A stretch of 11,289 bases of DNA from JBFXAN01 sp050184225 (GCA_050184225.1 JBFXAN010000200.1:1-11289); one strand, 5' to 3'; shown: positions 1-6,671, counted from the stretch's first letter. Made by a program: numbers and translations. The notes: generated from the letters alone by a model not told the origin.

Positions 1-149
1 GCTCACAGCGCCCCCTTCCCTCGCAGGGAAGGGGGAGTTCTGGTCAACCATGGTGTACCAGTAGCTCGTTTGGTGACGCCGACGATCCTCGTTCAACCAG
101 CGCTGGAGAGGACTCCCCCTTCCCTGCGAGGGAAGGGGGCGCTGTGAGC
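1..149. repeat. Nested inverted-repeat element, 38-bp perfect arms
   Basis: Bases 1-38 are the exact reverse complement of 112-149, around a 73-base centre. Each arm is itself a hairpin: 11-21 pairs perfectly with 25-35 over a 3-base loop, and 115-125 pairs with 129-139. The whole could fold as one long stem or as two short G/C-rich hairpins. No open reading frame of note lies in the centre and no target-site duplication is visible, because the left flank falls outside the window. It resembles a dispersed intergenic repeat or a small non-autonomous (MITE-like) element. It may also terminate transcription of a gene to the left. The structure is certain; its nature is inference. Confidence 0.75.
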
Positions 150-253
150 GCAGCGAACCGGGTTAGGTAAAGATCTCCGTACTCAGTAGACCTACGCCGC
201 TTCCTTCCCGTAGGATGCGCGCGATACGAACCACCTGCCAAGGAGCATCGAAC

Positions 254-466
254 GTGGAAGAACTGCGCGCCCCGATGGTTGGCCGGATCATTGAAGTGCT
301 CGTCGAAGCCGGCGCGCGGGTAGAGGAAGAGGATGAGGTCCTGGTCCTCGAATCAATGAAAATGCAGATCCCGATCGCCGCCCCCCGCGGCGGCACGATC
401 TCCGACATCCGCGTCAAACCCGGCGACACCGTCCAGGAAGGCGACATCCTCCTCGTCTTCGGCTGA
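254..466 (+). CDS. Biotin carboxyl carrier protein, single biotinyl domain
   Basis: This 70-residue protein is almost exactly one biotinyl/lipoyl-attachment domain. It has the usual beta-rich repeats with AGARVEEEDEVL, then the biotinylation motif ESMKM with the acceptor lysine at residue 36, then IAAPRGGTI and VKPGDTVQEGD near the C-terminus. The SMKM context indicates biotin rather than lipoate. I chose the GTG at 254 because AAGGAG at 240-245 lies 8 bases upstream and the protein then begins at the domain edge; an in-frame ATG at 215 has no such site. Such proteins carry CO2 between a biotin carboxylase and a carboxyltransferase (acyl-CoA carboxylase or decarboxylase type). No carboxylase gene is visible here, so the partner enzyme is unknown; it may lie to the left. 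A small hairpin (191-196 with 209-214) precedes the gene. Confidence 0.88.
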   Translation: MEELRAPMVGRIIEVLVEAGARVEEEDEVLVLESMKMQIPIAAPRGGTISDIRVKPGDTVQEGDILLVFG

Positions 467-478
467 CTCACCGTTCAT

Positions 479-568
479 GAACCGCAAAGACGCAGAGGAC
501 GCGAAGGAACGCAAAGAAGAAGATAGAAACTCTGCGCGACCTTCGCGTCCTCTGCGTCTTTGCGGTTC
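479..568. repeat. Hairpin repeat with 29-bp perfect arms, possible terminator
   Basis: Bases 479-507 are the perfect reverse complement of 540-568, with a 32-base loop. It starts 12 bases after the stop codon of the biotin carrier gene, so it could act as a terminator or 3'-end stabiliser, although no T-tract follows. Its arm shares the pattern AACC-CA-AGACGCAGAGGA with the hairpin at 1146-1203, so the two belong to one dispersed family. Confidence 0.8.
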
Positions 569-593
569 CGTTTCAGTCCGATATAGTCGCGAG

Positions 594-617
594 CATAATG
601 GAGGTGAGCCTGCTCAC
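594..617 (+). promoter_or_regulatory. Candidate -10 element and operator palindrome of the TA operon
   Basis: A -10-like CATAAT lies at 594-599, and a perfect palindrome GTGAGC-CT-GCTCAC lies at 604-617, ending 12 bases before the antitoxin ATG. Type II antitoxins usually repress their own promoter by binding palindromes in this position, which makes this the likely operator. No convincing -35 hexamer is visible. The palindrome is seen directly; its role is inference. Confidence 0.4.
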
Positions 618-629
618 GAGACCTAGCCA

Positions 630-836
630 ATGAGCGTGACCGTTCAAGAAGTGCTTGATTCGTTTGACGCCTTGTCGGATAGCGAACAATATGAAGTGAC
701 GATCGAAGTTCTTCGACGATCCGCACGAACCGCACCCGCCGAGCTACCTGAACAGACGCTGTTGGCACTAGCCGACGACCTATTCCGCGAGTTGGACGAG
801 CAAGAAACAGAAAATGCCCGATCCACGCCGCGGTGA
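630..836 (+). CDS. Antitoxin of a MazF/PemK-type toxin-antitoxin module
   Basis: This small 68-residue protein starts MSVTVQEVLDSFDALSDSEQ. It has a predicted helical N-terminal half and an acidic C-terminal tail (DDLFRELDEQETEN), a usual layout for an antitoxin whose flexible tail blocks the toxin. It resembles the small proteins of the 'VQEVLDSFDALS' type often found directly before PemK/MazF toxins. Its 3' end overlaps the toxin gene by 23 bases, implying coupled translation. No strong ribosome binding site precedes the ATG. Its start overlaps the stop of an 11-codon reading frame (598-633) in an ATGA arrangement. No classical DNA-binding fold is recognisable by eye, so autoregulation is inferred from the upstream palindrome. 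The assignment rests mainly on context and pattern. Confidence 0.75.
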   Translation: MSVTVQEVLDSFDALSDSEQYEVTIEVLRRSARTAPAELPEQTLLALADDLFRELDEQETENARSTPR

Positions 837-1128
837 GGAGTGGTTGGTAGACCTTGGCAACCATGCCAAGGTGCGCCCGTGTCTCGTGCTCAGTGTGCCG
901 GTTGGCCCGCAGGATCGAGTTCTGGTCACCCTGGTGGCCCATACGACGAGCACGCGCGGCTCTCAGTTCGAAGTGTCGATTCCGGCGTCCTTCCTGCGAA
1001 CTGGCGCGTTCGACGCCCAGAATCTGGTCACCATCCCAACCGCAACACTGATCCGCAGACTTGGCACCCTGCCTCCCGATCAACTTGCGTTGGTCGAGGA
1101 TGCCGTCCGTCGGTGGCTCGGCCTGTGA
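814..1128 (+). CDS. MazF/PemK-family toxin, probable mRNA endoribonuclease
   Basis: The 104-residue protein has the length and motifs of the MazF/PemK/CcdB-like beta-barrel family. RRGEEWLVDLG occurs at residues 5-15. The KVRPCLVLS segment follows at 19-27, with the conserved Arg21-Pro22. HTTS at 43-46 is in the position of the catalytic threonine, and LVTIPTATLIRRLGTL at 71-86 precedes the usual C-terminal helix. Family members cleave mRNA at short single-stranded sites and arrest growth when the antitoxin is lost. The ATG at 814 lies inside the antitoxin gene; there is no clear Shine-Dalgarno site, which fits translational coupling and lower expression than the antitoxin. The gene appears intact. 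Cleavage specificity cannot be read from the sequence. Confidence 0.88.
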   Translation: MPDPRRGEEWLVDLGNHAKVRPCLVLSVPVGPQDRVLVTLVAHTTSTRGSQFEVSIPASFLRTGAFDAQNLVTIPTATLIRRLGTLPPDQLALVEDAVRRWLGL

Positions 1129-1145
1129 CGACTATAGAAGAGTTG

Positions 1146-1203
1146 AACCACAGAGACGCAGAGGATTCATATTCTTCTCCGCGCCCTCTGCGTCTCTGTG
1201 GTT
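1146..1203. terminator. 19-bp-arm hairpin repeat between convergent genes
   Basis: Bases 1146-1164 are the perfect reverse complement of 1185-1203, with a 20-base loop. It begins 17 bases after the toxin stop and ends 13 bases before the citrate synthase stop on the other strand, so it is well placed as a bidirectional terminator. It belongs to the same repeat family as 479-568 (shared core GACGCAGAGGA). No clear T-tract is present, so termination is inference. Confidence 0.6.
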
Positions 1204-1216
1204 GAAATCCGGTCGC

Positions 1217-2539
1217 TCAGCCCGTCGCCACCGGGGTGCGCTCGGCGCCGGCGCGGCCGCGGGCGGCCATCGGGATGTAGTCGCGGCGGTTCGGGCCGAT
1301 GAAGACCTGCCGCGGGCGGGCGATCTTCTGTTCCGGGTCCTCCACCATCTCCAGCCACTGCGCCACCCAGCCCGCCGTCCGCGCGATCGCGAACAGGACG
1401 GTGAAGACATCGACCGGCACCTGCATCGCCTCGTAGATCAGGCCGGAGTAGAAATCGACGTTCGGATAGAGGCGGCGCTTGATGAAGTAGTCATCCTCCA
1501 GCGCGATCCGCTCCAGCTCCAGCGCGATCTCCAGCAGCGGATTGACGCCGGTGACCTCGAAGACTTCGTCCGCCGCCTGCTTGATGAAGCGCGCGCGGGG
1601 GTCGTAGTTCTTGTAGACGCGGTGGCCGAAGCCCATCAGCTTGCGCTCGCCCGTCTTCACCCCCTTGATGAAGTCGGTGACGCGGTGGACCGAGCCGATC
1701 TCGCGCAGCATCCGCAGCACCGCCTCGTTGGCGCCGCCGTGGAGCGGTCCATAGAGCGCGGCGATACCGGCGGAGACGGCGCTGTACGGATCGACCTCGG
1801 TCGACCCGACCGCCCGGACCGCGTTCGTGCTGGCGTTCTGCTCGTGGTCCGCGTGCAGGATGAAGAGGATGTCGAGCGCCCGTTCCAGCACCGGGTTGGG
1901 CGTGTACTTCGGCTCGGTCATCTTGTACATCATGCTGAGGAAGTTGCCGGTGTAGGTCAGGTCGTTGTCGGGGTAGACATACGGCAGGCCGAGGCTGTGC
2001 CGGTAGGCGAACGCCGCCAGCGTCGGCATCTTCGCGATCAAGCGATGCGTCTGGATCTCGCGCGAGCGCGGGTCGTGGATCAGCTTCGCGTCCGGATAGA
2101 ACGTGGAGAGGGCGCCGACCGTCCCCAGCAACATCCCCATCGGATGGGCGTCGTGCCGGTAGCCCTCCATGAACTTCTTGATGTTCTCGTGGACGAATGT
2201 GTGATGCGTGATCTGGTAGATCCAGTCGTCGTACTGCTGCTCCGAGGGCAACTCGCCGTAGATCAGCAGATAGGCGACCTCGAGGAAGTTGCTGCTCTCG
2301 GCAAGCTGCTCGATCGGATAGCCCCGATACTCAAGGATGCCCTTGTCGCCGTCGATGAACGTGATCGCGCTGCGACAGGACGCGGTGTTCATGAAGGCGG
2401 GATCGTAGGACATCAAGCCGAAATCCTCGTCCGATACCTTGATCTGGCGCAGGTCGGTGGCGTGGATCGTGCCATCCGTGACGGGAACCTCGTATGACCT
2501 GCCGGTGCGGTTATCCGTGATCGTCAACGTGTCCGCCAT
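1217..2539 (-). CDS. gltA: Citrate synthase
   Basis: This 440-residue protein is a full-length type II (GltA-like) citrate synthase. It condenses oxaloacetate with acetyl-CoA to citrate in the cytoplasm, the first step of the TCA cycle. The catalytic triad is intact: His267 in GPLHGGANE, His306 in GFGHRVYKNYDPRAR and Asp362 in NVDFYSG, close to E. coli His264, His305 and Asp362. HADHEQNAS (about 229-237) and ARTAGWVAQW (about 386-395) are also typical. The N-terminal beta-rich extension (LTITDNRTGRSYEVPV) is characteristic of the GltA group. I chose the ATG at 2539 (MADTLTITD); in-frame GTG codons at 2554 and 2563 would add residues outside the family pattern. A GAGAGGAG-rich stretch upstream could serve for ribosome binding. 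It is divergent from the transglycosylase gene and convergent with the toxin gene. Confidence 0.97.
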   Translation of the reverse strand: MADTLTITDNRTGRSYEVPVTDGTIHATDLRQIKVSDEDFGLMSYDPAFMNTASCRSAITFIDGDKGILEYRGYPIEQLAESSNFLEVAYLLIYGELPSEQQYDDWIYQITHHTFVHENIKKFMEGYRHDAHPMGMLLGTVGALSTFYPDAKLIHDPRSREIQTHRLIAKMPTLAAFAYRHSLGLPYVYPDNDLTYTGNFLSMMYKMTEPKYTPNPVLERALDILFILHADHEQNASTNAVRAVGSTEVDPYSAVSAGIAALYGPLHGGANEAVLRMLREIGSVHRVTDFIKGVKTGERKLMGFGHRVYKNYDPRARFIKQAADEVFEVTGVNPLLEIALELERIALEDDYFIKRRLYPNVDFYSGLIYEAMQVPVDVFTVLFAIARTAGWVAQWLEMVEDPEQKIARPRQVFIGPNRRDYIPMAARGRAGAERTPVATG

Positions 2540-2867
2540 CGCTTCGTCTCTCACTCCTCTCACTGCATCACTTTCAGGCGTGACCCGCCGAGACTCGTTC
2601 TCGCCGCTGGTCGCGCCTGATCACTTCCGACCGAATCGCGACCCGTGCATACGTCGCGCCTATACCTGTCATCGATGGTAGTTGTCGCACGTTCGTCGGC
2701 CCGGCGCAACGTTCGCCTGTGGTATCCCGATCGCACCGTACACCGCCCGACCTGAGAGACAGCCGGCTCGCCGCCCGAAACCGAACGTAATACGCTGGCA
2801 AGGCGTCGACACCTGCGGTACCCTGGGGAAACGCGGCTGGTTGGTTCCTAGCCGCGTATTTTGCTCT
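2540..2867. other. Divergent intergenic region between citrate synthase and transglycosylase genes
   Basis: This 328-base region should hold promoters for both flanking genes. For citrate synthase, reading the minus strand, a weak sigma70-like pair is visible: GCGACA (2688-2683) and TATAGG (2664-2659) with an 18-base spacer, each 4 of 6 to consensus. An open frame in phase with the transglycosylase runs through part of the region (from 2682), but its translation does not look like a conserved protein. No RNA gene or long repeat is seen apart from the stem-loop at 2831-2857. Confidence 0.35.
2831..2862 (+). promoter_or_regulatory. Stem-loop and -10-like box directly before the transglycosylase start
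   Basis: ACGCGGCT (2831-2838) pairs perfectly with AGCCGCGT (2850-2857) over an 11-base loop. TATTTT at 2857-2862 follows, only 5 bases before the ATG at 2868. There is no Shine-Dalgarno sequence. Either the box is a -10 element of a leaderless transcript, with the inverted repeat as an operator near -20, or the stem-loop lies in a 5' leader. Neither can be settled here. Confidence 0.3.
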
Positions 2868-5111
2868 ATGTTGCAGTCTGCCGCTCCCGCCGCCATCCTT
2901 CGCCGCATCGCCCTCGTGCCGCTGATTCTGATCGTGGTGATCCTGACCGCTCGGTCGGCGCCGCCGGTATTCGCGCAGGCAGCGATCGACCAGCTCGCGG
3001 CGGCCCGCCGGCTGGAGTTCAACGGCGAATGGGCATCCGCCGAACCACAGTTCCAGGCGGCGATCCAGTCCGGCGGTGAGTCAGGTCAGACCGCCCGGCT
3101 CGAACTGGCCCGGCTCTACGAACGCTGGGGGCGTTACACCCAGGCATTGGACACCCTCCGGCCGCTGACCGACGGCGGCTGCTCGCTGCCGGCGGCGTTG
3201 TGTGCCCGCGCTTCGTTGCAGCAGGGTTCCGTCTTGCAGGCGATGGGCCAGGCCGATCAGTCGGTCGCGGCCTACCGGCGATACAGCGAGGCCGGTGGCG
3301 CCGCCGCTGCCTATGCACGGCTGGAGTCGGGCAAGATCCAGATCTTCGACGGCGACGCCGCCGGTGGACTCGCCACCCTGGCGCCCCTGCTCGGCGGTCA
3401 GGGGCCGGACAACGCCCGCCGAGTCGCCCTCCGCACCGCCGCACCCGTCGCCGAAGATCTCAGCGGCGACGGAACCGCGCAGGCACTCTCCTATTACCGT
3501 GCCCACGCCGCGCTGGCGACGTCTGCCGCCGAGCGGGTGCCGTCGTTGTCGAAGGCTGGTGACCTCGCGCGGGCGCTGGGCGATGGCGCGGCAGCCGCAC
3601 AGGCATACGCGGAGATCGTCACCCGCTATCCCAGCTTCGGCGAGGCGACGGCCGCGCTGGACGCACTCGCAGCACTGGGCCGGCCCGCCGCCACGCTCGA
3701 CGCGGCGCGCGTCCACTACCACCGCCGCAACGACGAGACGGCCCGCCAACTGTTCAACGGGATCCTCAGCAGCGACGCTCCCGCCTCGCAGCAGGCGGTG
3801 GCCCTCTTCTATCTCGGCGCGCTCGCCGAGCGGCGGGATGAGCCAAATCTTGCCATTGAGAACTACACCGAGTCCTACAATGCCGATCCCGCCGGCGCGC
3901 TCGCCGACGATGCGCTGTGGTGGCGTGCCGTTCTCAACGAAGATCTCGACAACGCCGACGCAGCCCAGCGAGACTACGCGCTGATCGTCGAACGGAATAC
4001 CAGCTTCTCCCGCGCCGCCGAGGCCGCGTTCCGCAACGGCTTCATCGCCTACGAGGCCGGCAGGCTGGACGACGCCCGCACCCGCTGGTCCGCAGCAATG
4101 CAGGCGCGTCGAAACGATGTTGCATCGACCGCCGCCTTCTGGGCGGGCAAGGTCGCCACCGAGCTAGGTGACACGGCGGCGGCAACCGCGGCCTACACCG
4201 AGGCCGTGCGCCGGGATCCGAACGGCTACTACGGCCTGCGCGCCGCCGCCGTGCTGGCCGGCATGCCGCTGGCCCCACGCGGCGGACCCTTTACCTTCAG
4301 CGTGGCGTCGCACGACTGGGCGGCGGCGGAGCAGTGGCTGACCGGCTGGGCGGGCGCCGAAGATCCGGCGGCGTGGTCCACCGTCGAGGCGTCCGAGAAC
4401 TGGCGGGCGACCTGGGAGCTGGCACAGGCGGGCTGGGACCGGACGGCGATGGAGGCGTTCGAGCAGATCCTCTCCCGGCATGCGGACCGGCCGTGGATCC
4501 AGTACCGGGCCGGACGCGCGCTGCTCGACGCCTTCCCGCATGCGGCGTTCGGCGCCGGTTTCAATATCGTCAACGGTGCGACATCCACCGGCGCCGTTCC
4601 TGTCGCCATCCAGCGCATGCGCTATCCCGCGCCGTGGCCGGATCTCGTCCAGCGATATGCCGACCAGCGCGGCGTCGACCCACTGCTCATGTACGCGATG
4701 ATGCGTCAGGAAAGCGCCTTCGACCCGCTCGCCGGTTCGTCCGCCGGGGCCTTCGGCCTGACCCAGTTTATCGCCCCCACGGCAACCGACGTCGCGCGGG
4801 CGCTCGGACGCGATGTCTCATTCGAAGACCTGCGCCGGCCGGTGCTCGCGATCGAATTCGGCGCGTACTATCTCGCCGCCCAGATCCGTGAGTACGGCGG
4901 CAGCATCTACGAAGGGCTTGCCGCCTACAACGGCGGCGGAACCAACGCCGCCCGATGGCGCCGCGAAGCGGGAGGCGGCAGCGACGTCGATCGTTTCCAG
5001 GAGGCGATCGACTTCAGCGAGACCGAGAGCTACATCCGCCTCGTCCTCCAGAACTACGCCTGGTACCGCTACCTCTACGGCGCCGCCGAGCAGCCGAGCA
5101 TCGTCCGCTAA
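2868..5111 (+). CDS. slt: Exported soluble lytic transglycosylase, Slt70-like with TPR-type repeats
   Basis: From the ATG at 2868 the protein has 747 residues. Residues 1 to about 37 form a signal peptide with a short arginine-containing start, a hydrophobic core (LVPLILIVVILTA) and a likely cut after FAQA, so it acts outside the cytoplasmic membrane. About 38-590 is alpha-helical with many degenerate tetratricopeptide-like repeats (for example ARLELARLYERWGRYTQALD and AFRNGFIAYEAGRLDDA), as in the superhelical part of Slt70. About 595-735 is the catalytic SLT domain: Glu615 in MRQESAFDP, then GAFGLTQ, then AYNGG, and FSETESYIRLVLQNYAWYRY. Such enzymes cut the MurNAc-GlcNAc bond of peptidoglycan with formation of 1,6-anhydroMurNAc. 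An open frame continues upstream to 2682 but would bury the signal peptide. The gene is monocistronic and convergent with the AT-rich gene to its right, 40 bases away. Confidence 0.93.
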   Translation: MLQSAAPAAILRRIALVPLILIVVILTARSAPPVFAQAAIDQLAAARRLEFNGEWASAEPQFQAAIQSGGESGQTARLELARLYERWGRYTQALDTLRPLTDGGCSLPAALCARASLQQGSVLQAMGQADQSVAAYRRYSEAGGAAAAYARLESGKIQIFDGDAAGGLATLAPLLGGQGPDNARRVALRTAAPVAEDLSGDGTAQALSYYRAHAALATSAAERVPSLSKAGDLARALGDGAAAAQAYAEIVTRYPSFGEATAALDALAALGRPAATLDAARVHYHRRNDETARQLFNGILSSDAPASQQAVALFYLGALAERRDEPNLAIENYTESYNADPAGALADDALWWRAVLNEDLDNADAAQRDYALIVERNTSFSRAAEAAFRNGFIAYEAGRLDDARTRWSAAMQARRNDVASTAAFWAGKVATELGDTAAATAAYTEAVRRDPNGYYGLRAAAVLAGMPLAPRGGPFTFSVASHDWAAAEQWLTGWAGAEDPAAWSTVEASENWRATWELAQAGWDRTAMEAFEQILSRHADRPWIQYRAGRALLDAFPHAAFGAGFNIVNGATSTGAVPVAIQRMRYPAPWPDLVQRYADQRGVDPLLMYAMMRQESAFDPLAGSSAGAFGLTQFIAPTATDVARALGRDVSFEDLRRPVLAIEFGAYYLAAQIREYGGSIYEGLAAYNGGGTNAARWRREAGGGSDVDRFQEAIDFSETESYIRLVLQNYAWYRYLYGAAEQPSIVR

Positions 5112-5151
5112 TGTGAAGGGTCTCTTGCTGCCATTACCTATTGTAATCCAT

Positions 5152-6378
5152 CTATTTGACGACACTTCTTATTGCCAGACGCAGGCGACCAGTGGCATTT
5201 GACCTGCCTTCATTCGAATTCGTATACACAATGCATCGGATTGACTTGAGATCAAATGGAACATCATCCATAGTTTGCGTCATCAATATGACATCCTTGC
5301 CGAGCGCATGCGCAATACCAAGTTCATAGAAGACATTAGCATTCTTTCCGGTCAAATCTGCAACGATTAGTCTGGCCTTATTTATACTGATCCAGATGTC
5401 GCGTGTAATCACTTCAGGACCATGAATTTCGTCAGCTCGAAGACATGTCAAATTTTCAGAAATTACTGACTCTTGAATCGTGCTAGTGTAAACGAGGTCA
5501 AATGATGAAGAGAATGGCATAATTACAAAGCATAAACTCTCATCTGTTTGAAATTCTCCGCCGCCGAAGATCTTGCCAATTTGTAGACGAGCTGGACTTT
5601 CTTGGATGGAATCGCTATCTGCTGGTGTTTGCCTGGTCGACTCATTAGAACTTGGTTTGAATTTCTGTCTCCTACCATATTGGTTTGCATTGCGGAAAAT
5701 ATCAACACTTTGCCGCGGATTGAAGAACGAGTCGAATACCAGCGATATGTCTGTCGCTTTGTTGAGAAGATCGGTTAGATCATTTGAGATAGTTCTTATT
5801 GTGCCATGATCATCGGCTTCTAGAGCAAGTCCTAATGCAGCCACGAAACGTTCTACATCCTGGGAATTTTTCGACTCTTTGGAAGTAGATAGATATTGCT
5901 CAGCGCGTTCCAGTACAGATGTTGCGCGTTCTATCGCTTCAATTGACTCGATAAATTGCTCGTCTTCTGCCTTGAAGGCAATTGCCTTCTTCAATAGTTC
6001 TTCGACTGCTTCCTTGGTCAATATATTCTTCGCATCTGAAATTTCCTTCGTCACAGAGCGATCGGAGCCAATGTCTCGAGCTTGAATGGCTATGTCCATT
6101 TGCTCGGTAACTGTCACAAGTATAGACAATTCCGGTTTCTTGCCGGCCTCGGTAGTCAATTGATCAAAGATTAAGGTTCCAAGACTTAGGTTTCGCAGTG
6201 CCGCAGGACTCTCACCGGCGACGAGTTCCAATTCAACGGATCGCTGGTCGTGCACCACTGTTGAGAATCGCTTTTCACGAGATGCCGGCAGGGGTGTGCC
6301 GCGCAGTACGACAGGTGTCGCAACGTCATGCTGAGTCTTGATCTGTAGAGTAATCGGGAGCGATCTGAACGTACTCAT
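5152..6378 (-). CDS. Hsp70 substrate-binding domain fused to NDT/TIR-like domain (candidate stress or defence effector)
   Basis: The 408-residue protein has three parts. Residues about 6-115 resemble the beta-sandwich of DnaK's substrate-binding domain: LPITLQIKT, VVLRGTPLPASREKRFST, VELELVAGES and the hallmark NLSLGTLIFDQL. About 116-165 is helical (LTKEAVEELLKKA, ERAEQYL), like the start of the DnaK lid. A further helical part and a polar linker (about 235-275) follow. Residues about 280-408 match the 'VIMPF' family of nucleoside 2-deoxyribosyltransferase/TIR-like folds: CFVIMPF 283-289, RAD 314-316, IVADLTGKNANVFYELGIAHALGK 338-361 and VPFDLKSIRCIVY 373-385. Asp341 and Glu352 correspond to the conserved acidic residues; Glu352 would be the nucleophile. 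There is no ATPase domain and no room for one upstream. Sampled lines are 40-47% G+C, unlike neighbours. The protein is solitary, lacks a signal peptide or membrane segment, and has a weak ribosome site. The domain calls are from pattern; sensor and effector roles are inference. Confidence 0.8.
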   Translation of the reverse strand: MSTFRSLPITLQIKTQHDVATPVVLRGTPLPASREKRFSTVVHDQRSVELELVAGESPAALRNLSLGTLIFDQLTTEAGKKPELSILVTVTEQMDIAIQARDIGSDRSVTKEISDAKNILTKEAVEELLKKAIAFKAEDEQFIESIEAIERATSVLERAEQYLSTSKESKNSQDVERFVAALGLALEADDHGTIRTISNDLTDLLNKATDISLVFDSFFNPRQSVDIFRNANQYGRRQKFKPSSNESTRQTPADSDSIQESPARLQIGKIFGGGEFQTDESLCFVIMPFSSSFDLVYTSTIQESVISENLTCLRADEIHGPEVITRDIWISINKARLIVADLTGKNANVFYELGIAHALGKDVILMTQTMDDVPFDLKSIRCIVYTNSNEGRSNATGRLRLAIRSVVK

Positions 6379-6671
6379 CTGACCTACTCTAGAACCTCCG
6401 CTGTGTAGAACAGATTTTCTGCCTGGTACCTCTAGAGTACGAAAACACTCGACATCTGAAAAGTGTGACTATGACAAGAACACCGAGTGATGGACTTGTG
6501 GAGCAGTCCCCGATCGGCGCCGCACACTTTCACTCGTACCTCACACTGACTGATCAGATCGTCATAGCGAACGAGCCGAACAGCCTCCGCTGACCCTGGA
6601 TACGGTCAAGCGAGATCGCAATATTCACTGCCCCGTCACATTCGCGTCACATGGCTCCGTTATGGTGCATG
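6379..6671. other. Intergenic region between the fusion gene and the guanidine riboswitch
   Basis: These 293 bases separate two divergent transcription units and show no convincing gene. On the fusion-gene side, TCTAGA occurs twice (6388-6393 and 6431-6436) with centres 43 bases apart; the second sits in a CTCTAGAG palindrome flanked by GTAC-like sequence. On the operon side a weak -10-like TATGGT lies at 6661-6666, without a good -35. Composition shifts from AT-rich to GC-rich across the region. Nothing else stands out. Confidence 0.4.

Noticed and set aside
475..1083. 202-codon open frame on the - strand across the toxin-antitoxin genes
   Set aside because: It consists of hairpin-repeat sequence and the antisense of two overlapping genes with good family matches.
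479..1203. CRISPR-like array from the repeated GACGCAGAGG segments
   Set aside because: There are only two hairpins of different arm length, about 600 bases apart with genes between, and no regular spacing or spacers.
1061..2497. 478-codon open frame on the + strand opposite citrate synthase
   Set aside because: It is the antisense of a full, motif-complete citrate synthase gene. Its translation is low-complexity and rich in Arg, Val, Asp and Leu, as expected for the complementary frame of a G/C-rich gene.
5152..6378. Decayed fragment of an ordinary dnaK gene
   Set aside because: The frame is intact over 408 codons, starts at the domain edge, carries a complete second domain, and there is no trace of an ATPase domain upstream.
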